DNA from: Micromonospora thermarum
GTDB taxonomy: Bacteria > Actinomycetota > Actinomycetes > Mycobacteriales > Micromonosporaceae
DNA: 64,000 bases
Assembly: GCF_012034245.1 (NCBI RefSeq)
Contig: NZ_JAATEO010000012.1
Location: forward strand, 62,001-126,000
Direction: 5' to 3'
Numbering within the stretch: the first letter of the stretch is position 1; every line of letters begins with the position of its first letter. Positions 1 to 8,580 of the stretch are shown here, in pieces. The notes below the pieces were generated by a model, which was not told the origin of the DNA, ran no database searches, and saw only the letters and a list, made by a program, of their open reading frames with translations. The translations under genes and the position numbers were made by a program.

Positions 1-570
1 CTCGTAGCCGGCCTTGACGTTCTCGTCGATGAAGAAGTTGAGCAGTGCCCACTCCAGCCGGGCGCCCACGCCGGTGTACATCCAGAAGCCGGAACCGCCG
101 AGCTTGACGCCCCGCTCGTGGTCGACCAGCCCGAGCATCCGGGACAGCTCGACATGGTCGCGGACCTTCTCGATCGCCGGAGGCTCGCCGAACGTCTTGA
201 CGACCCGGTTGGCCTCCTTGCCGCCGGGCACGACGTCGTCGGCCGGCAGGTTGGGCAGCTCGCTCATCCGGTCGCGCAGGCGGGCCTGCGTCTCGTCCAG
301 CTCGGCCTCCAGCTCGGTGAGCCCCTTGCGGCCGGCCTCTGGGGCGGCGACCTCGGGCTCCCGGCCGGCGCGCTTGGCCTCCGCGTACGCCCGGGCCTCG
401 GCCTTGCGGCGCTGGCGCTCGCCGTCGATCTCGGTGATCAGGCTGCGCCGCTGCTGGTCCAGCTGCTGGATCTCGTCCAGCGCGCGGCTCACCTCCGCCG
501 GGTCCATCCGCTTGGCCAGCGCGGACGCCACCGCGTCGCGATCCTTCCGGATCAACTCCATGTCGAGCAT
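1..570 (-). CDS. serS: Seryl-tRNA synthetase, N-terminal part (runs off the window)
   Basis: Charges tRNA-Ser with serine in the cytoplasm. The minus-strand frame opens with MLDMELIRKDRDAVASALAK and continues as a long charged helical arm (about residues 1-110), the tRNA-binding coiled coil of bacterial SerRS. It then enters the catalytic core with GVKLGGSGFWMYTGVGA and the LEWALLNFFI segment of the class II motif 1 region. About 190 residues are present; the rest, with motifs 2 and 3, lies beyond base 1. The ATG at 570 fits the family N-terminus. Essential housekeeping gene; no regulatory T-box is visible upstream. Confidence 0.95.
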   Translation of the reverse strand, partial: MLDMELIRKDRDAVASALAKRMDPAEVSRALDEIQQLDQQRRSLITEIDGERQRRKAEARAYAEAKRAGREPEVAAPEAGRKGLTELEAELDETQARLRDRMSELPNLPADDVVPGGKEANRVVKTFGEPPAIEKVRDHVELSRMLGLVDHERGVKLGGSGFWMYTGVGARLEWALLNFFIDENVKAGYE

Positions 571-688
571 GCTGCTCCGTACGCCTCCGTCCGGACGTCA
601 GGTGGACCTCCAGATGCTACCGTCGCGCCCCGGTCGCTCCGGGCCCGGTCTCGTCGCCGGCGCCGGGCGCCCGGGCCACGACGGCCCG

Positions 689-1756
689 TCAGAGGCGGAT
701 CGGCATCAGGATCGAGAAGGCGTCGGCGTCGTCCGGACGGCGGACGGCCAGCGGCGCGATCGGGCCGTCCAGCTCCAGGACGAGCTGGCCCCGGCCGCCC
801 GCGTCGAGGGCCTGGAGCAGGTAGCCGGCGTTCACCCCGATCCGGAACGCGTCCCCGGTCAGCTCGTCCTCGCCGTACAGGCGTACCCCGCCCCGGCCGT
901 CCGGGCCGAGCACACTCACCGGCAGCGGGGCGCCACCGTGCTCCCGGTGGACGACGGGAGCGTCCGGGCTGGTGAGGGCCGCGCGCAGGGCCGCCACGTC
1001 GACGGTCGCGCGGTGCGCCGGGCCGCCGGGCGTCGCGCGCAGCAGGCGCCGGTGGTCCGGGAAGTCGTACGGCAGCGTGTCGGCGTCGACCGTACGCCCG
1101 GCGACCGTGACCGCGACGGTGCCGTCGCCGACGGTCAGCCGCACGTCCCCGGCGGTGTCGAGCAGCGCGCGTGTCGCGTCGATGAAGCCGGCCGGGACCA
1201 GGGCGCGGACGGCCGGCCCGTCCACGTCGGCGCCGACCCGGGCCAGGGCCATCCGGTACCGGTCGGTGCCGACCAACTGCACCCCGTCGGTGTCCACGTC
1301 GAGGAGCACACCGGTCAGCGCCGGCAGGTCGGGATCGGTGCCCACCGCGAAGCGGACCGCGTCCACGGCGGCGGCCAGGTCGGTGCCGGACAGGGTGAGG
1401 TGGGTGGTCATCGGCTGCTCCTCGGGATCGACGAGGGTACGGATCCGGGAGAGCTCGCGGCGGGCATCGGCGAGACCGTCCTCGAGGCGGCGCAGGTGCG
1501 CGTCCAGCAGCCGGTGCGCGACCGCCGGCTCGGACCGCACCGCCGCGGCGATCTCGGGCACCGGCATGCCGACCCGGCGCAGCCCGGCGACCAGCCGGGC
1601 CGGACGCACCTGGTCGTCGGTGTACCACCGGTAGCCGGTCACCGGGTCGACGCGGGCCGGCACCAGCACCCCGGCCGAGTCGTAGAACCGCAGGGCACTG
1701 ACGGTCAGCCCGCTGGCCCGGGCCAGCTCACCGATGCTGCGCAGGTCGCTCTCCAC
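689..1756 (-). CDS. MerR-family regulator fused to a DNA-polymerase-III-beta-like clamp domain
   Basis: 355 residues. Residues 1-75 are a MerR winged helix (IGELARASGLTVSALRFYD, then YRWYTDDQV), followed by a helical segment ending at about residue 100. After TTHLTLSGTDLAAAVDAVRF the protein becomes DnaN-like: LTGVLLDVDTDGVQLVGTDR and later FRIGVNAGYLLQALDAGG and FSILMPIRL match the repeated folds of the sliding clamp. Only part of a clamp is present, so it is unlikely to be the replicative subunit. The GTG at 1756 is chosen because it starts just before the HTH and lies past the stop of the upstream gene at 1792. Role unknown: a transcription regulator whose clamp fold may bind a ligand or partner protein (inference). 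Confidence 0.8.
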   Translation of the reverse strand: MESDLRSIGELARASGLTVSALRFYDSAGVLVPARVDPVTGYRWYTDDQVRPARLVAGLRRVGMPVPEIAAAVRSEPAVAHRLLDAHLRRLEDGLADARRELSRIRTLVDPEEQPMTTHLTLSGTDLAAAVDAVRFAVGTDPDLPALTGVLLDVDTDGVQLVGTDRYRMALARVGADVDGPAVRALVPAGFIDATRALLDTAGDVRLTVGDGTVAVTVAGRTVDADTLPYDFPDHRRLLRATPGGPAHRATVDVAALRAALTSPDAPVVHREHGGAPLPVSVLGPDGRGGVRLYGEDELTGDAFRIGVNAGYLLQALDAGGRGQLVLELDGPIAPLAVRRPDDADAFSILMPIRL

Positions 1757-1791
1757 GGCGGTCGATCCTGTGTCCTCGAGCAGGTCGAGGG

Positions 1792-2970
1792 TCAAGCCGC
1801 GGCGCGCACGCGGAAGTCGATGCCGGCCTTCTGGAGCCGGTCCAGCAGGGCGTCGCCCATGGCCGTCACCGGGGTGACCTGGCCGGACGTCGGGGGCAGG
1901 TCGTCCAGGGCGAGGCAGAGCGCCGACTCGGCGAGCATCTTCGCGGTCTCGTCGTAGCCGGGGTCGCCGCCGGACACCTCGGTCTCCACCCGCCGCCCGC
2001 CGCCCTCGGCCAGGAACCGCACCCGGAACCAGGAGCGGGCCCGCTGCTCGGGGCTCGGGCCCTGACTCGAGGAGAGCCGGCCGAGCAGCCAGCGCCGGGT
2101 CGGCGGCACCTTCACGAGACCGACCAGGGCACCCAGCCCGGCCACGCCGGCCAGCACGGTCGGCAGCCGCTTCACCGCCGCGAAGTGGCGGTACCGGAAG
2201 TCCGGGCCGTACTCCGGCCGGGCGGCGGCCGAGCGGCGCACCACCTGCGGGTCGATGGTGGGCAGCGGCACGGTCCACATGCGCAGCTCCGGCGACCGGG
2301 CGATCCGGCCCGGGACCGCGCGGACCCGCCGGCCCTCCGGGCGGGGCTCCACCGCCCGCCGGGCCTTCGCGGCGCGGCTCATCTCACCGGTACGGGAGAA
2401 CGCGGTCAGCGCCGAGTGGTACGTGCCGGCGGAGGGCCGCCCGCCCGCGCGGACGAAGCCGTCGACGGTGACCGGGACGTCCGCCGGCAGGTGCTTGAGG
2501 GTGAACCAGACGCCCACGTCGTACGGGATCGAGTCGAACCCGCAGGTGTGCACCAGGCGGGCGCCGGTGCGGACCGCCTCGGCGTGGTGCCGCACGTACA
2601 TCAGGTCGACGAACTCCGGTTCCCCGGTGATGTCGAGGTAGTCCGTGCCGGCGCGGGCGCACGCCGCCACGAGGGGTTCGCCGTGGTGGACGTACGGGCC
2701 GACGGTGGTGGCGACCACCCGGGCGCTCTCGGCGACGGTCCGCAGTGACCCGGGATCGGTGACGTCGGCGGTGGGCAGGGGCAGTGCCGCCAGCTCCGGG
2801 TCGATCGCGGTGAGCCGCTCCCGGACGGCGGCGAGCTTGGTGGGGTTGCGCCCGGCCAGCGCCCAGCGCAGCCCGGCGGGCGCGTGCCGGGCCAGGTACT
2901 CGGCGGTCAGCCCTCCGGTGAACCCGGTGGCGCCGAACAGGACGAGGTCGTACGTCCGCTCCTCACGCAT
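1792..2970 (-). CDS. Saccharopine dehydrogenase-like NAD(P)-binding reductase (trans-acting enoyl reductase type)
   Basis: 392 residues. An N-terminal Rossmann fold is clear: YDLVLFGATGFTGGLTAEYL (residues about 6-25), then the AGRNPTKL cofactor-specificity loop. Further family signatures are TTVGPYVHHGEPLVAACA, GTDYLDITGEPEFVD and HTCGFDSIPYDVGVW. The length fits the actinobacterial saccharopine-dehydrogenase/trans-acting enoyl reductase family, whose characterised mycobacterial members act on lipid or polyketide intermediates. The substrate here is unknown. ATG at 2970 precedes the first beta strand. It stands only 35 bp from the following MerR-clamp gene on the same strand, so co-transcription is likely. 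A second, distantly similar reductase lies at 54182-55261. Confidence 0.85.
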   Translation of the reverse strand: MREERTYDLVLFGATGFTGGLTAEYLARHAPAGLRWALAGRNPTKLAAVRERLTAIDPELAALPLPTADVTDPGSLRTVAESARVVATTVGPYVHHGEPLVAACARAGTDYLDITGEPEFVDLMYVRHHAEAVRTGARLVHTCGFDSIPYDVGVWFTLKHLPADVPVTVDGFVRAGGRPSAGTYHSALTAFSRTGEMSRAAKARRAVEPRPEGRRVRAVPGRIARSPELRMWTVPLPTIDPQVVRRSAAARPEYGPDFRYRHFAAVKRLPTVLAGVAGLGALVGLVKVPPTRRWLLGRLSSSQGPSPEQRARSWFRVRFLAEGGGRRVETEVSGGDPGYDETAKMLAESALCLALDDLPPTSGQVTPVTAMGDALLDRLQKAGIDFRVRAAA

Positions 2971-3058
2971 CCGCCGAGTCTGCCACCCCGCCCGGCTCGC
3001 GTCGCCCCCCGCCGTCCGCGGCGGCGACGCGGGACGCCCGCTGCGGTGCGCACCGGCC

Positions 3059-4231
3059 TCACGGGGCGGCCGGCAGGTCCGGGCTGAGCACGGTACGCAC
3101 GCAGCCGTCACGCCGGTCGCGGAACAGCGCGTACCCGTGCGCGCCCTGCTCCAGCGGCATCCGGTGGGTGGCCAGGTGCTCCGTCCGCAGTTCGCCGCGC
3201 GCCATCCGCTCCAGCAGCATCGGCACGTAGTTCTGCCCGTGCTGCCGCGCGCCCCGCACCGACAGCCCCTTGGCGCTGACCGCGCCCAGCGGGAAGGCGT
3301 CCACGTGCCCGTCGAACTCGCCCAGCACCACCACCGTGCCGCCCTTGCGGCACGCGTGCACCGCCTCGCGGACCGCCGGCGGCCGCTCCGCCGCGCCGGT
3401 GAAGCGCTCCGCGAGGGACCGGATCCGCCCGTCCCAGGCCGGCCCGACCGCCTCCACACACACGTCCGGGCCCCGCCCGCCGGTCCGCTCCCGCAGCTCG
3501 GCGGGGACGTCGGCGTGGCGCGGGTCGATGGTCTCCGCGTCGCTGTGCCGCTCCGCCATCCGCAGCCGGTCGTCCTGGTCGTCGACGACGATCACCCGAT
3601 CCGCCCCGAGCAGCCCGGCGGCCCGGGCGGTGAGCTGCCCGACCGCCCCGGCGCCCCACACCGCCACCACGTCGCCGGGGCGTACCCCGCCCACGTCGGC
3701 GGCCATCCAGCCGGCCGGGGCGGCGTCGGAGGCGAAGAGCGCCCGGTCGTCGCTGACCGTGTCGGGCACGCCGAACGCGCCGACGTCGGCGTACGGGACG
3801 CGCACGAACTCGGCGTGGCTGCCGGCGAAGCCGCCCGTCGCGCGCGGCCGGCCGAAGACGCCGGGCACCGGGTGCCCGTACGTCGCCTCACCCACCTCCG
3901 GCTCGGGGTTGCCGTTGTCACAGCACGACGGGAGCCCGCCCTGGCAGTACCAGCAGGTGCCGCAGGCCACCGAGGCGCTGACCACCACCCGGTCACCGAC
4001 CCGGTGGCGGCGCACCTCCGGCCCCACCTCGACGACATCACCGAGGAACTCGTGCCCCAGCACGTCCCCCACCGACACGTACGGGGTCCGCCCGGCCAGC
4101 AGCGGCAGGTCGCCGCCGCACGTGGCGCTCTGCCGCACCCGAACGATCGCGTCGTGGCCGTTGCGCAGCTCCGGGTCGGGCACCTGCCGTACCGCCACCT
4201 GGTCGACGCCCGTCCAGCACAGTGCCCTCAT
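3059..4231 (-). CDS. Zinc-dependent alcohol dehydrogenase (formaldehyde dehydrogenase-like)
   Basis: 390 residues of the medium-chain dehydrogenase family. Visible features are GHEFLGDVVEVGPEV (catalytic zinc region), a structural-zinc cysteine cluster CGTCWYCQGGLPSCC, and the cofactor-binding stretch VAVWGAGAVGQLTARAAGLL. The region after it resembles the glutathione-independent formaldehyde dehydrogenase-like subfamily. The usual CGTD near the N-terminus reads CGGD here. The substrate cannot be read from sequence. The start overlaps the stop of the upstream small SRPBCC-like gene by four bases (ATGA), so the two are probably translated together. Both lie downstream of the tandem palindrome at 4748-4791, which suggests shared control with neighbouring stress-type genes. 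Confidence 0.88.
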   Translation of the reverse strand: MRALCWTGVDQVAVRQVPDPELRNGHDAIVRVRQSATCGGDLPLLAGRTPYVSVGDVLGHEFLGDVVEVGPEVRRHRVGDRVVVSASVACGTCWYCQGGLPSCCDNGNPEPEVGEATYGHPVPGVFGRPRATGGFAGSHAEFVRVPYADVGAFGVPDTVSDDRALFASDAAPAGWMAADVGGVRPGDVVAVWGAGAVGQLTARAAGLLGADRVIVVDDQDDRLRMAERHSDAETIDPRHADVPAELRERTGGRGPDVCVEAVGPAWDGRIRSLAERFTGAAERPPAVREAVHACRKGGTVVVLGEFDGHVDAFPLGAVSAKGLSVRGARQHGQNYVPMLLERMARGELRTEHLATHRMPLEQGAHGYALFRDRRDGCVRTVLSPDLPAAP

Positions 4232-4671
4232 CCCGCCCGCCCCCGGTCCATCGGCGTCCGGTCGGCGCGCAGCACCTCGCCGGTCTCGGCGAGCTGCTTG
4301 GCCTGCCGCAGCGCGGCCCGGACCGCGCGGGCGGGATCGTCGCCGACGACGTGCGCGGCGAGCCCCGGGAGCGGGACGCCGGGGCGGGGCCGGGCGGCCA
4401 GTTCGGTGCCCCGGCAGCCGGGTGCCGGCCGTACCTCCACCTGGATGGCGCCGCCGAGCCGGCGCAGGGGCTCCGGCCACCGCCCGCCGGGCAGCACCGT
4501 GCCGGGTGCCCGGTCCACCGTGACCACCTGCCAGCCACCCGCCGGGTTGCCGCGGACTCCGGGGCCGCCGGCCGGACGTCGGCGCGTCCGGCCCCGGAGC
4601 ACACGCCCGGACACCGCACCCACCGCCGCACCCGCGAGGGCGCTGCCGGCCACCGTCGCGATCCGTCCCAC
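4228..4671 (-). CDS. Small membrane-anchored SRPBCC-like protein
   Basis: 147 residues. The N-terminus (GRIATVAGSALAGAAVGAV) is hydrophobic and glycine/alanine rich, followed by a basic stretch, so it probably anchors the protein in the membrane. The rest, with WQVVTVDRAPGTVLPGG, a PEPLRRLGGAIQVEVRPAPG strand pair and the RGTELAAR segment, resembles the core of SRPBCC/cyclase-dehydrase proteins often found beside zinc alcohol dehydrogenases. It is shorter than a full SRPBCC domain. The GTG at 4671 has a GAGGGACAG ribosome site just upstream. It is coupled by ATGA overlap to the dehydrogenase and faces the LuxR gene across the 4672-4860 intergenic region. Confidence 0.65.
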   Translation of the reverse strand: MGRIATVAGSALAGAAVGAVSGRVLRGRTRRRPAGGPGVRGNPAGGWQVVTVDRAPGTVLPGGRWPEPLRRLGGAIQVEVRPAPGCRGTELAARPRPGVPLPGLAAHVVGDDPARAVRAALRQAKQLAETGEVLRADRTPMDRGRAG

Positions 4672-4747
4672 CTGTCCCTCCCGTCCCGATCCGAGCGCGT
4701 CCGGGCACCGTGCCGCGGCGCCCGGCGGGCGCACGCGTACCGCAACA

Positions 4748-4791
4748 TTCGCCCCGGGCGGGGTGAAGCGTGCTCCCCCCGAAGGGGTGAA
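4748..4791. promoter_or_regulatory. Tandem palindromic operator candidate, copy A
   Basis: Two copies of GGGGTGAA (4760-4767 and 4784-4791) lie exactly 24 bp apart. Each is preceded, four bases to its left, by a full or partial inverted partner. The first is nearly perfect: TTCGCCCC, GGGC, GGGGTGAA. The site sits between the divergent small SRPBCC gene (start 4671) and the LuxR regulator (start 4861), so one protein dimer pair could control both. Equivalent sites occur at 8503-8546 and 9319-9358. The binding protein is unknown. Confidence 0.6.
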
Positions 4792-4860
4792 CCGCCGTCG
4801 GTCGGGTAACCGCCGGCCGCAGGACCGGGGGAGTGGGCGCGTCCATGGGGGTGGGGCCGG

Positions 4861-7770
4861 GTGCCGGAGGACCGACGGGAGACCGCAGTCGTCACGGGAC
4901 CGGGAGCGCCGCTGCTCGCATCCCGGCTCAGCCCACCCGCGCTGCCCGAACCGGTGGTGCTCCGGCCCCGGCTGCTGCGGGCGCTGGACGACGGGACCGC
5001 CGCGCCGCTGACCCTCGTCGCCGCGCCGGCCGGCTGGGGCAAGACCACCCTGCTCGCGTCGTGGTTCCGGGCCGCCGGGGCGGCCGGCCGCGATCCGGTC
5101 CGGGGCGGCCCGGTGACCGGGGCCGCCGACGGGGCCCGGGACGCACCGCCGACCAGCGCCCCACCCGGGGACTTCGGCGCGGCGGGCCCCGACCCGGACC
5201 GGGAGCGGCCCGACCTGGGGTGGGTGTCGGTGGAGGCCGGCGACGACGGCGACCGCCTCTGGTCGTACCTGGCGGCGGCCCTGCGGCGCGCCACCGACCC
5301 CGGCGACGGTCCGGCCGAGCCGTCGGTGCCCGAGCGTTCCCCCCGCCCGGACCAGCTGGAGTTGCTGGCCGCGGCCCTCGCCGGTCGGGAGCGGCCGGTG
5401 CTCCTGGTCCTGGACGACCTGCACCGGATCACCGACCCGGCGGCGGTCAGCGGGTTGGAGTTCCTGCTCCGGCACGCCGAGCAGCGGCTCCGTCTGGTGG
5501 TCGGCGCCCGGGCCGGGGTGCCGCTGCCCGTGCACCGGTGGCGGCTGGCCGGGGAGCTGACCGAACTCGGCCCGGACGAGCTGGCGTTCACCGGGGACGA
5601 GGTCGCCGACCTGCTCACCGCGCACGGGGCGGTGCTTCCGGCGGCGGCCGTACGGCGGCTGCGGGAACGGACCGGCGGCTGGCCGGCCGCGCTCCGGTTC
5701 GCCGCGCTCGGCCTGCGGGGCCAGCCCGATCCGGCCCGATGGGTCGAGCAGTTCGGCGGCGACCAGCCGGACGTGGCCAGCTACCTGCGGGAGGAGGTTC
5801 TCGCCGGGCTGGACCCCGGACACCGGGAGGTGCTGCGTCGCGCGGCGGTGGCGGACGCCGTCTGCGCCGGTCTCGCGGCCGCGCTCACCGACCGCCCGGA
5901 CGCGGAGGCGGCGCTCGCCGCCCTGTCCGGCGACGGGGGCCCGTTGCGCCGGGACGACGGCCGCCCGCCCTGGTACCGCTGCCACCCGCTGCTCGCCGAC
6001 CTGCTGCACGCCGAGCTGGGCCGGCTGCCCGCCGACGAGCAGCGGGACCTGCACCTGCGCGCCGCCGGTTGGTACGCCGACAACGGGCGGCCCGCCGACG
6101 GGCTGCGCCACGCGCTGGCGGGCGCCGACTGGGCCCGGGCCACCGAGTTGTTCGTGGCGAGCTGGCCCGAGCTGGCCCCGTACGACCACGAGGGTTCGAC
6201 CCGGCCGGCGCCCGCGTCCCCGCCCGCGGAGGTCCTGGCGGCCGACCCGGAGTTGGCGCTGGCCTGCGCCGCGGAGCGTGCCCACGCCGGGGACGCGCCG
6301 GCTGCGGTCGGGTACCTGCGGTCCGCGGCGGAGGCCGGCCGGTCGCTGCCCGTGCCCCGCCGGGGGCGCTTCGCCCGGCTGGCCACGGCGGTCGAGCTCG
6401 CGGTGGCGCGGCTGTCCGGCGACCTCCCGGCGGTACGCGACACCGCCGCCCGCCTGCTCGCCACCCGCCCGGCGGCCCCGGCCGGGATGCCGGAGTCCCC
6501 CGGGGCGCCCGCGCCTCCGCCGGGTGGTGCCGGCCCGGCGCCCACGGTCGACCGGCTGCTCGCGGCGCCGGCCCCGCCCGCCGAGCCGCGCGGAGCGGCC
6601 GCCGAGGACACCGACGTGCGGGCGGCGGCCGGCACCGCCCTCGGTCTGGCCGACCTCGCCGACGGCGACCTGCGCCGTGCCGAGTCGCATCTCGGCGCCG
6701 CACTGGCGGCGGCCCGGGCCGCCGGCCGGACGCGGACCGAGCTGGTCGGCGCGAGCCGGGTGGCCCTGCTGTACGCCGTGCGGGGGGCGCTGCGCGAGGC
6801 CGAGGCGCTGGCTCGGGAGGCGCTCGCCCTTCCGCCGTGCCAGGGGTGGTCCGGCCGGACCGACTGCGGGTACGCGTACCTGGCGCTGGCCGTGGCGGCG
6901 GTGCACCGCGACCAGCCCGAGGAGGCGGAGGCGGACCTGGCGCTGGCGGAACCGGCGACCTGGGAACCCGAGGCGGGGGCGGTCGCCGCGTTGTGTCGGG
7001 CGTACCTGCTCCGGGACGCCGGTGATCTGGCGGCCGGGCACCGGGCGCTCGTCGCCGCGCGGGATCGGCGGGCCGGGCGTGCTGGCGCCGGGGAGCTGGA
7101 CCGCTGGCTGGTGGCCGCCGAGGCGGACCTGCGCGCGGCTCGGGGCGACCTGGACGCGGCGCGGGACCTGCTCGGCGGCGACGACGGGGATCCCGCCCTG
7201 GCGGTCGGCCGCGCCCGGGTCGAGCTGCGCGCCGGGGACGACCGGGCCGCCGAGGCCGTCCTGCCCGACTGGCCGGCCCCGGAGGCGGACGGCTGGCCGC
7301 TGCACGTACGCCTGGAGGCCGCCGTGCTGGAGGCGGTGCTCGCCGGGCGTGCGGGCGACGAGCGGCGGGCCCGGCGGGTGCTGGAGCGGGCCCTCGACCT
7401 GGCCGGACCGGAGGGCATCCGCCGGCCGTTCACCCGCGCCGAACCCGGGGTGCGTGACCTGCTCGCGGCGCACCTCGACACGGGGACGGCGCACTGGCCG
7501 ACGGTGAGCGACCTGGTGCGCGAGGCCGACGAGCCGGTGGAACGGGCGCCGGCCGAGGCCGGCCCGGCGGCACTCGACGAGCCGCTCACCGAGCGGGAGC
7601 TGACCATCCTGCGGTACCTGCAGAGCATCCTGTCCAACGTGGAGATCGCCGCCGAACTGTCCCTGTCGGTCAACACGGTCAAGACGCACGTACGCAACAT
7701 CTATCGCAAGCTGGACGCCACACGGCGCCGCGAGGCGGTGCGGCGCGCCCGCGACCTGCGGCTGATCTGA
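4861..7770 (+). CDS. Large ATP-binding LuxR-family regulator (MalT-like)
   Basis: 969 residues. An N-terminal STAND-type ATPase has a Walker A at about residues 55-63 (APAGWGKTT) and a Walker B at about 179-190 (PVLLVLDDLHRI). A long alanine-rich helical array follows, of the kind that forms TPR-like repeats, from about 400 to 880. A LuxR HTH closes the protein (about 905-965: LTERELTILRYLQ, SLSVNTVKTHVRNIYRKLDA). These regulators switch with ATP and an inducer and activate transcription. The length is typical. The GTG at 4861 is the first start before the conserved N-terminus, and a G-rich stretch precedes it. It is divergent from the SRPBCC/dehydrogenase pair, with copy A of the palindrome between; it is the obvious candidate to bind that motif, but this is inference. 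Confidence 0.88.
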   Translation: MPEDRRETAVVTGPGAPLLASRLSPPALPEPVVLRPRLLRALDDGTAAPLTLVAAPAGWGKTTLLASWFRAAGAAGRDPVRGGPVTGAADGARDAPPTSAPPGDFGAAGPDPDRERPDLGWVSVEAGDDGDRLWSYLAAALRRATDPGDGPAEPSVPERSPRPDQLELLAAALAGRERPVLLVLDDLHRITDPAAVSGLEFLLRHAEQRLRLVVGARAGVPLPVHRWRLAGELTELGPDELAFTGDEVADLLTAHGAVLPAAAVRRLRERTGGWPAALRFAALGLRGQPDPARWVEQFGGDQPDVASYLREEVLAGLDPGHREVLRRAAVADAVCAGLAAALTDRPDAEAALAALSGDGGPLRRDDGRPPWYRCHPLLADLLHAELGRLPADEQRDLHLRAAGWYADNGRPADGLRHALAGADWARATELFVASWPELAPYDHEGSTRPAPASPPAEVLAADPELALACAAERAHAGDAPAAVGYLRSAAEAGRSLPVPRRGRFARLATAVELAVARLSGDLPAVRDTAARLLATRPAAPAGMPESPGAPAPPPGGAGPAPTVDRLLAAPAPPAEPRGAAAEDTDVRAAAGTALGLADLADGDLRRAESHLGAALAAARAAGRTRTELVGASRVALLYAVRGALREAEALAREALALPPCQGWSGRTDCGYAYLALAVAAVHRDQPEEAEADLALAEPATWEPEAGAVAALCRAYLLRDAGDLAAGHRALVAARDRRAGRAGAGELDRWLVAAEADLRAARGDLDAARDLLGGDDGDPALAVGRARVELRAGDDRAAEAVLPDWPAPEADGWPLHVRLEAAVLEAVLAGRAGDERRARRVLERALDLAGPEGIRRPFTRAEPGVRDLLAAHLDTGTAHWPTVSDLVREADEPVERAPAEAGPAALDEPLTERELTILRYLQSILSNVEIAAELSLSVNTVKTHVRNIYRKLDATRRREAVRRARDLRLI

Positions 7771-7792
7771 CCGGCGGCGGGTCGGCACGACG

Positions 7793-7827
7793 GCCCGCAC
7801 GTCGCGGTGTCGGGGCGACGTGCGGGC
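7793..7827. terminator. Bidirectional hairpin terminator between convergent genes
   Basis: Perfect 13-bp inverted repeat GCCCGCACGTCGC / GCGACGTGCGGGC with a 9-nt loop, located between the convergent ends of the LuxR gene (7770) and the DsbA-like gene (7849). There is no clear T tract, as is usual for high-GC actinobacterial hairpins. Confidence 0.7.
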
Positions 7828-7848
7828 GGTGGGTGGATCGTCCGGCGG

Positions 7849-8397
7849 TCACGGGGGCGCGGCGGCGTCGACGGCGGCGAGCAGGTCCGCGAGGTCGCAG
7901 CCGCCGTCGTGGCGGACGTCGTTCACGAACAGCGTCGGGGTGGCGTCCACGCCGCTGTGGATGCCGCCGACGAAGTCGCGCCGCACGCGGTCGGCGTGGG
8001 CCCGGCGGCCCACCTCGGCGCCGATCTCGTCCGCGGGCAGCCCGACCTGCTCGACGCCGAGCGACAGGTGCACCGGGTCGAGCTGGTCCTGGTGCTCGAA
8101 GAGCCAGTCGTGCAGGTCCCAGAACCGCCCGCGCGCGGCGGCGGCCTCGCCCGCCTCGGCGGCGCTCTCCGCGTACGGGTGCACGTTGGCGATGGGGAAG
8201 TGCCGGTAGACCAGCCGTACCGTGTCGGCCCGCTGGCGGAGCAGTTCGGCGAGGTTCGGGTACGCGGCCCCGCTGAACGGGCACTGGAAGTCCCCGTACT
8301 CGACGATCGTCACCGGCGCGTCCGCCGGTCCCCGGACGTGGTCGGTCTCGGTCACGGGTGTGCGCAGGCGGGCGGTGACCTGAAGCGGTGTGGTCAT
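7849..8397 (-). CDS. DsbA-family thioredoxin-fold protein
   Basis: 182 residues. After an N-terminal VTETDHVRGPADAPVTIVEY comes the active-site strand GDFQCPFSGAAYPNLAELL. A long helical insertion (PYAESAAEAGEAAAARGRFW) and the cis-proline strand GVDATPTLFVNDVRHDG are typical of the DsbA/Na+-H+ antiporter-associated thioredoxin family. The usual CxxC is reduced to CPFS, so only one active-site cysteine remains; it may act as a monothiol reductase or bind a partner. There is no signal peptide, so it is cytoplasmic. The ATG at 8397 has a GGGGGGTGG stretch just upstream; an in-frame start at 8463 would only add a non-conserved tail. The copy B tandem palindrome lies about 105-150 bp upstream. 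Confidence 0.85.
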   Translation of the reverse strand: MTTPLQVTARLRTPVTETDHVRGPADAPVTIVEYGDFQCPFSGAAYPNLAELLRQRADTVRLVYRHFPIANVHPYAESAAEAGEAAAARGRFWDLHDWLFEHQDQLDPVHLSLGVEQVGLPADEIGAEVGRRAHADRVRRDFVGGIHSGVDATPTLFVNDVRHDGGCDLADLLAAVDAAAPP

Positions 8398-8447
8398 CGC
8401 GCCACCCCCCGCCGATCCGAGCGACGGCGGCGTACCCGCAGGGTGGA

Positions 8448-8468
8448 CCCGGGTGCCGCGCACCCGGG
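8448..8468. promoter_or_regulatory. Perfect palindrome upstream of the DsbA-like gene
   Basis: CCCGGGTG and CACCCGGG separated by five bases (CCGCG). It lies 51-71 bp upstream of the start at 8397 and is separate from the tandem copy B site. It could be an operator or a small hairpin in the leader; sequence alone does not decide. Confidence 0.4.
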
Positions 8469-8502
8469 ACGGAGCCCGTTCGGATCAGTCATGACTCCCA
8501 CG

Positions 8503-8546
8503 CTCGCCCGGGCCGGGGTGAAGGTGGCTCACCCGGGCCGGGTGGT
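8503..8546. promoter_or_regulatory. Tandem palindromic operator candidate, copy B
   Basis: GGGGTGAA at 8515-8522 and a related CGGGTGGT at 8539-8546, again exactly 24 bp apart. The left partners CTCGCCCG and CTCACCCG keep the inverted symmetry. The site lies between the end of the BON gene (8581) and the start of the DsbA-like gene (8397), so it probably serves the latter. Confidence 0.55.
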
Positions 8547-8580
8547 TCGCCGCCGTCCGGCCCGGGCCGTCGGCGTGGCG

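Noticed and set aside
14..1957. 647-codon plus-strand frame
   Set aside because: It is the shadow of serS and the MerR-clamp gene; composition is Ser/Arg/Gly-rich with no family motif. Long antisense frames are expected at this GC content.
4228..7800. 1190-codon minus-strand frame opposite the LuxR gene
   Set aside because: Only its last part (4228-4671) is a real gene; the rest is antisense to a clear STAND/LuxR protein.
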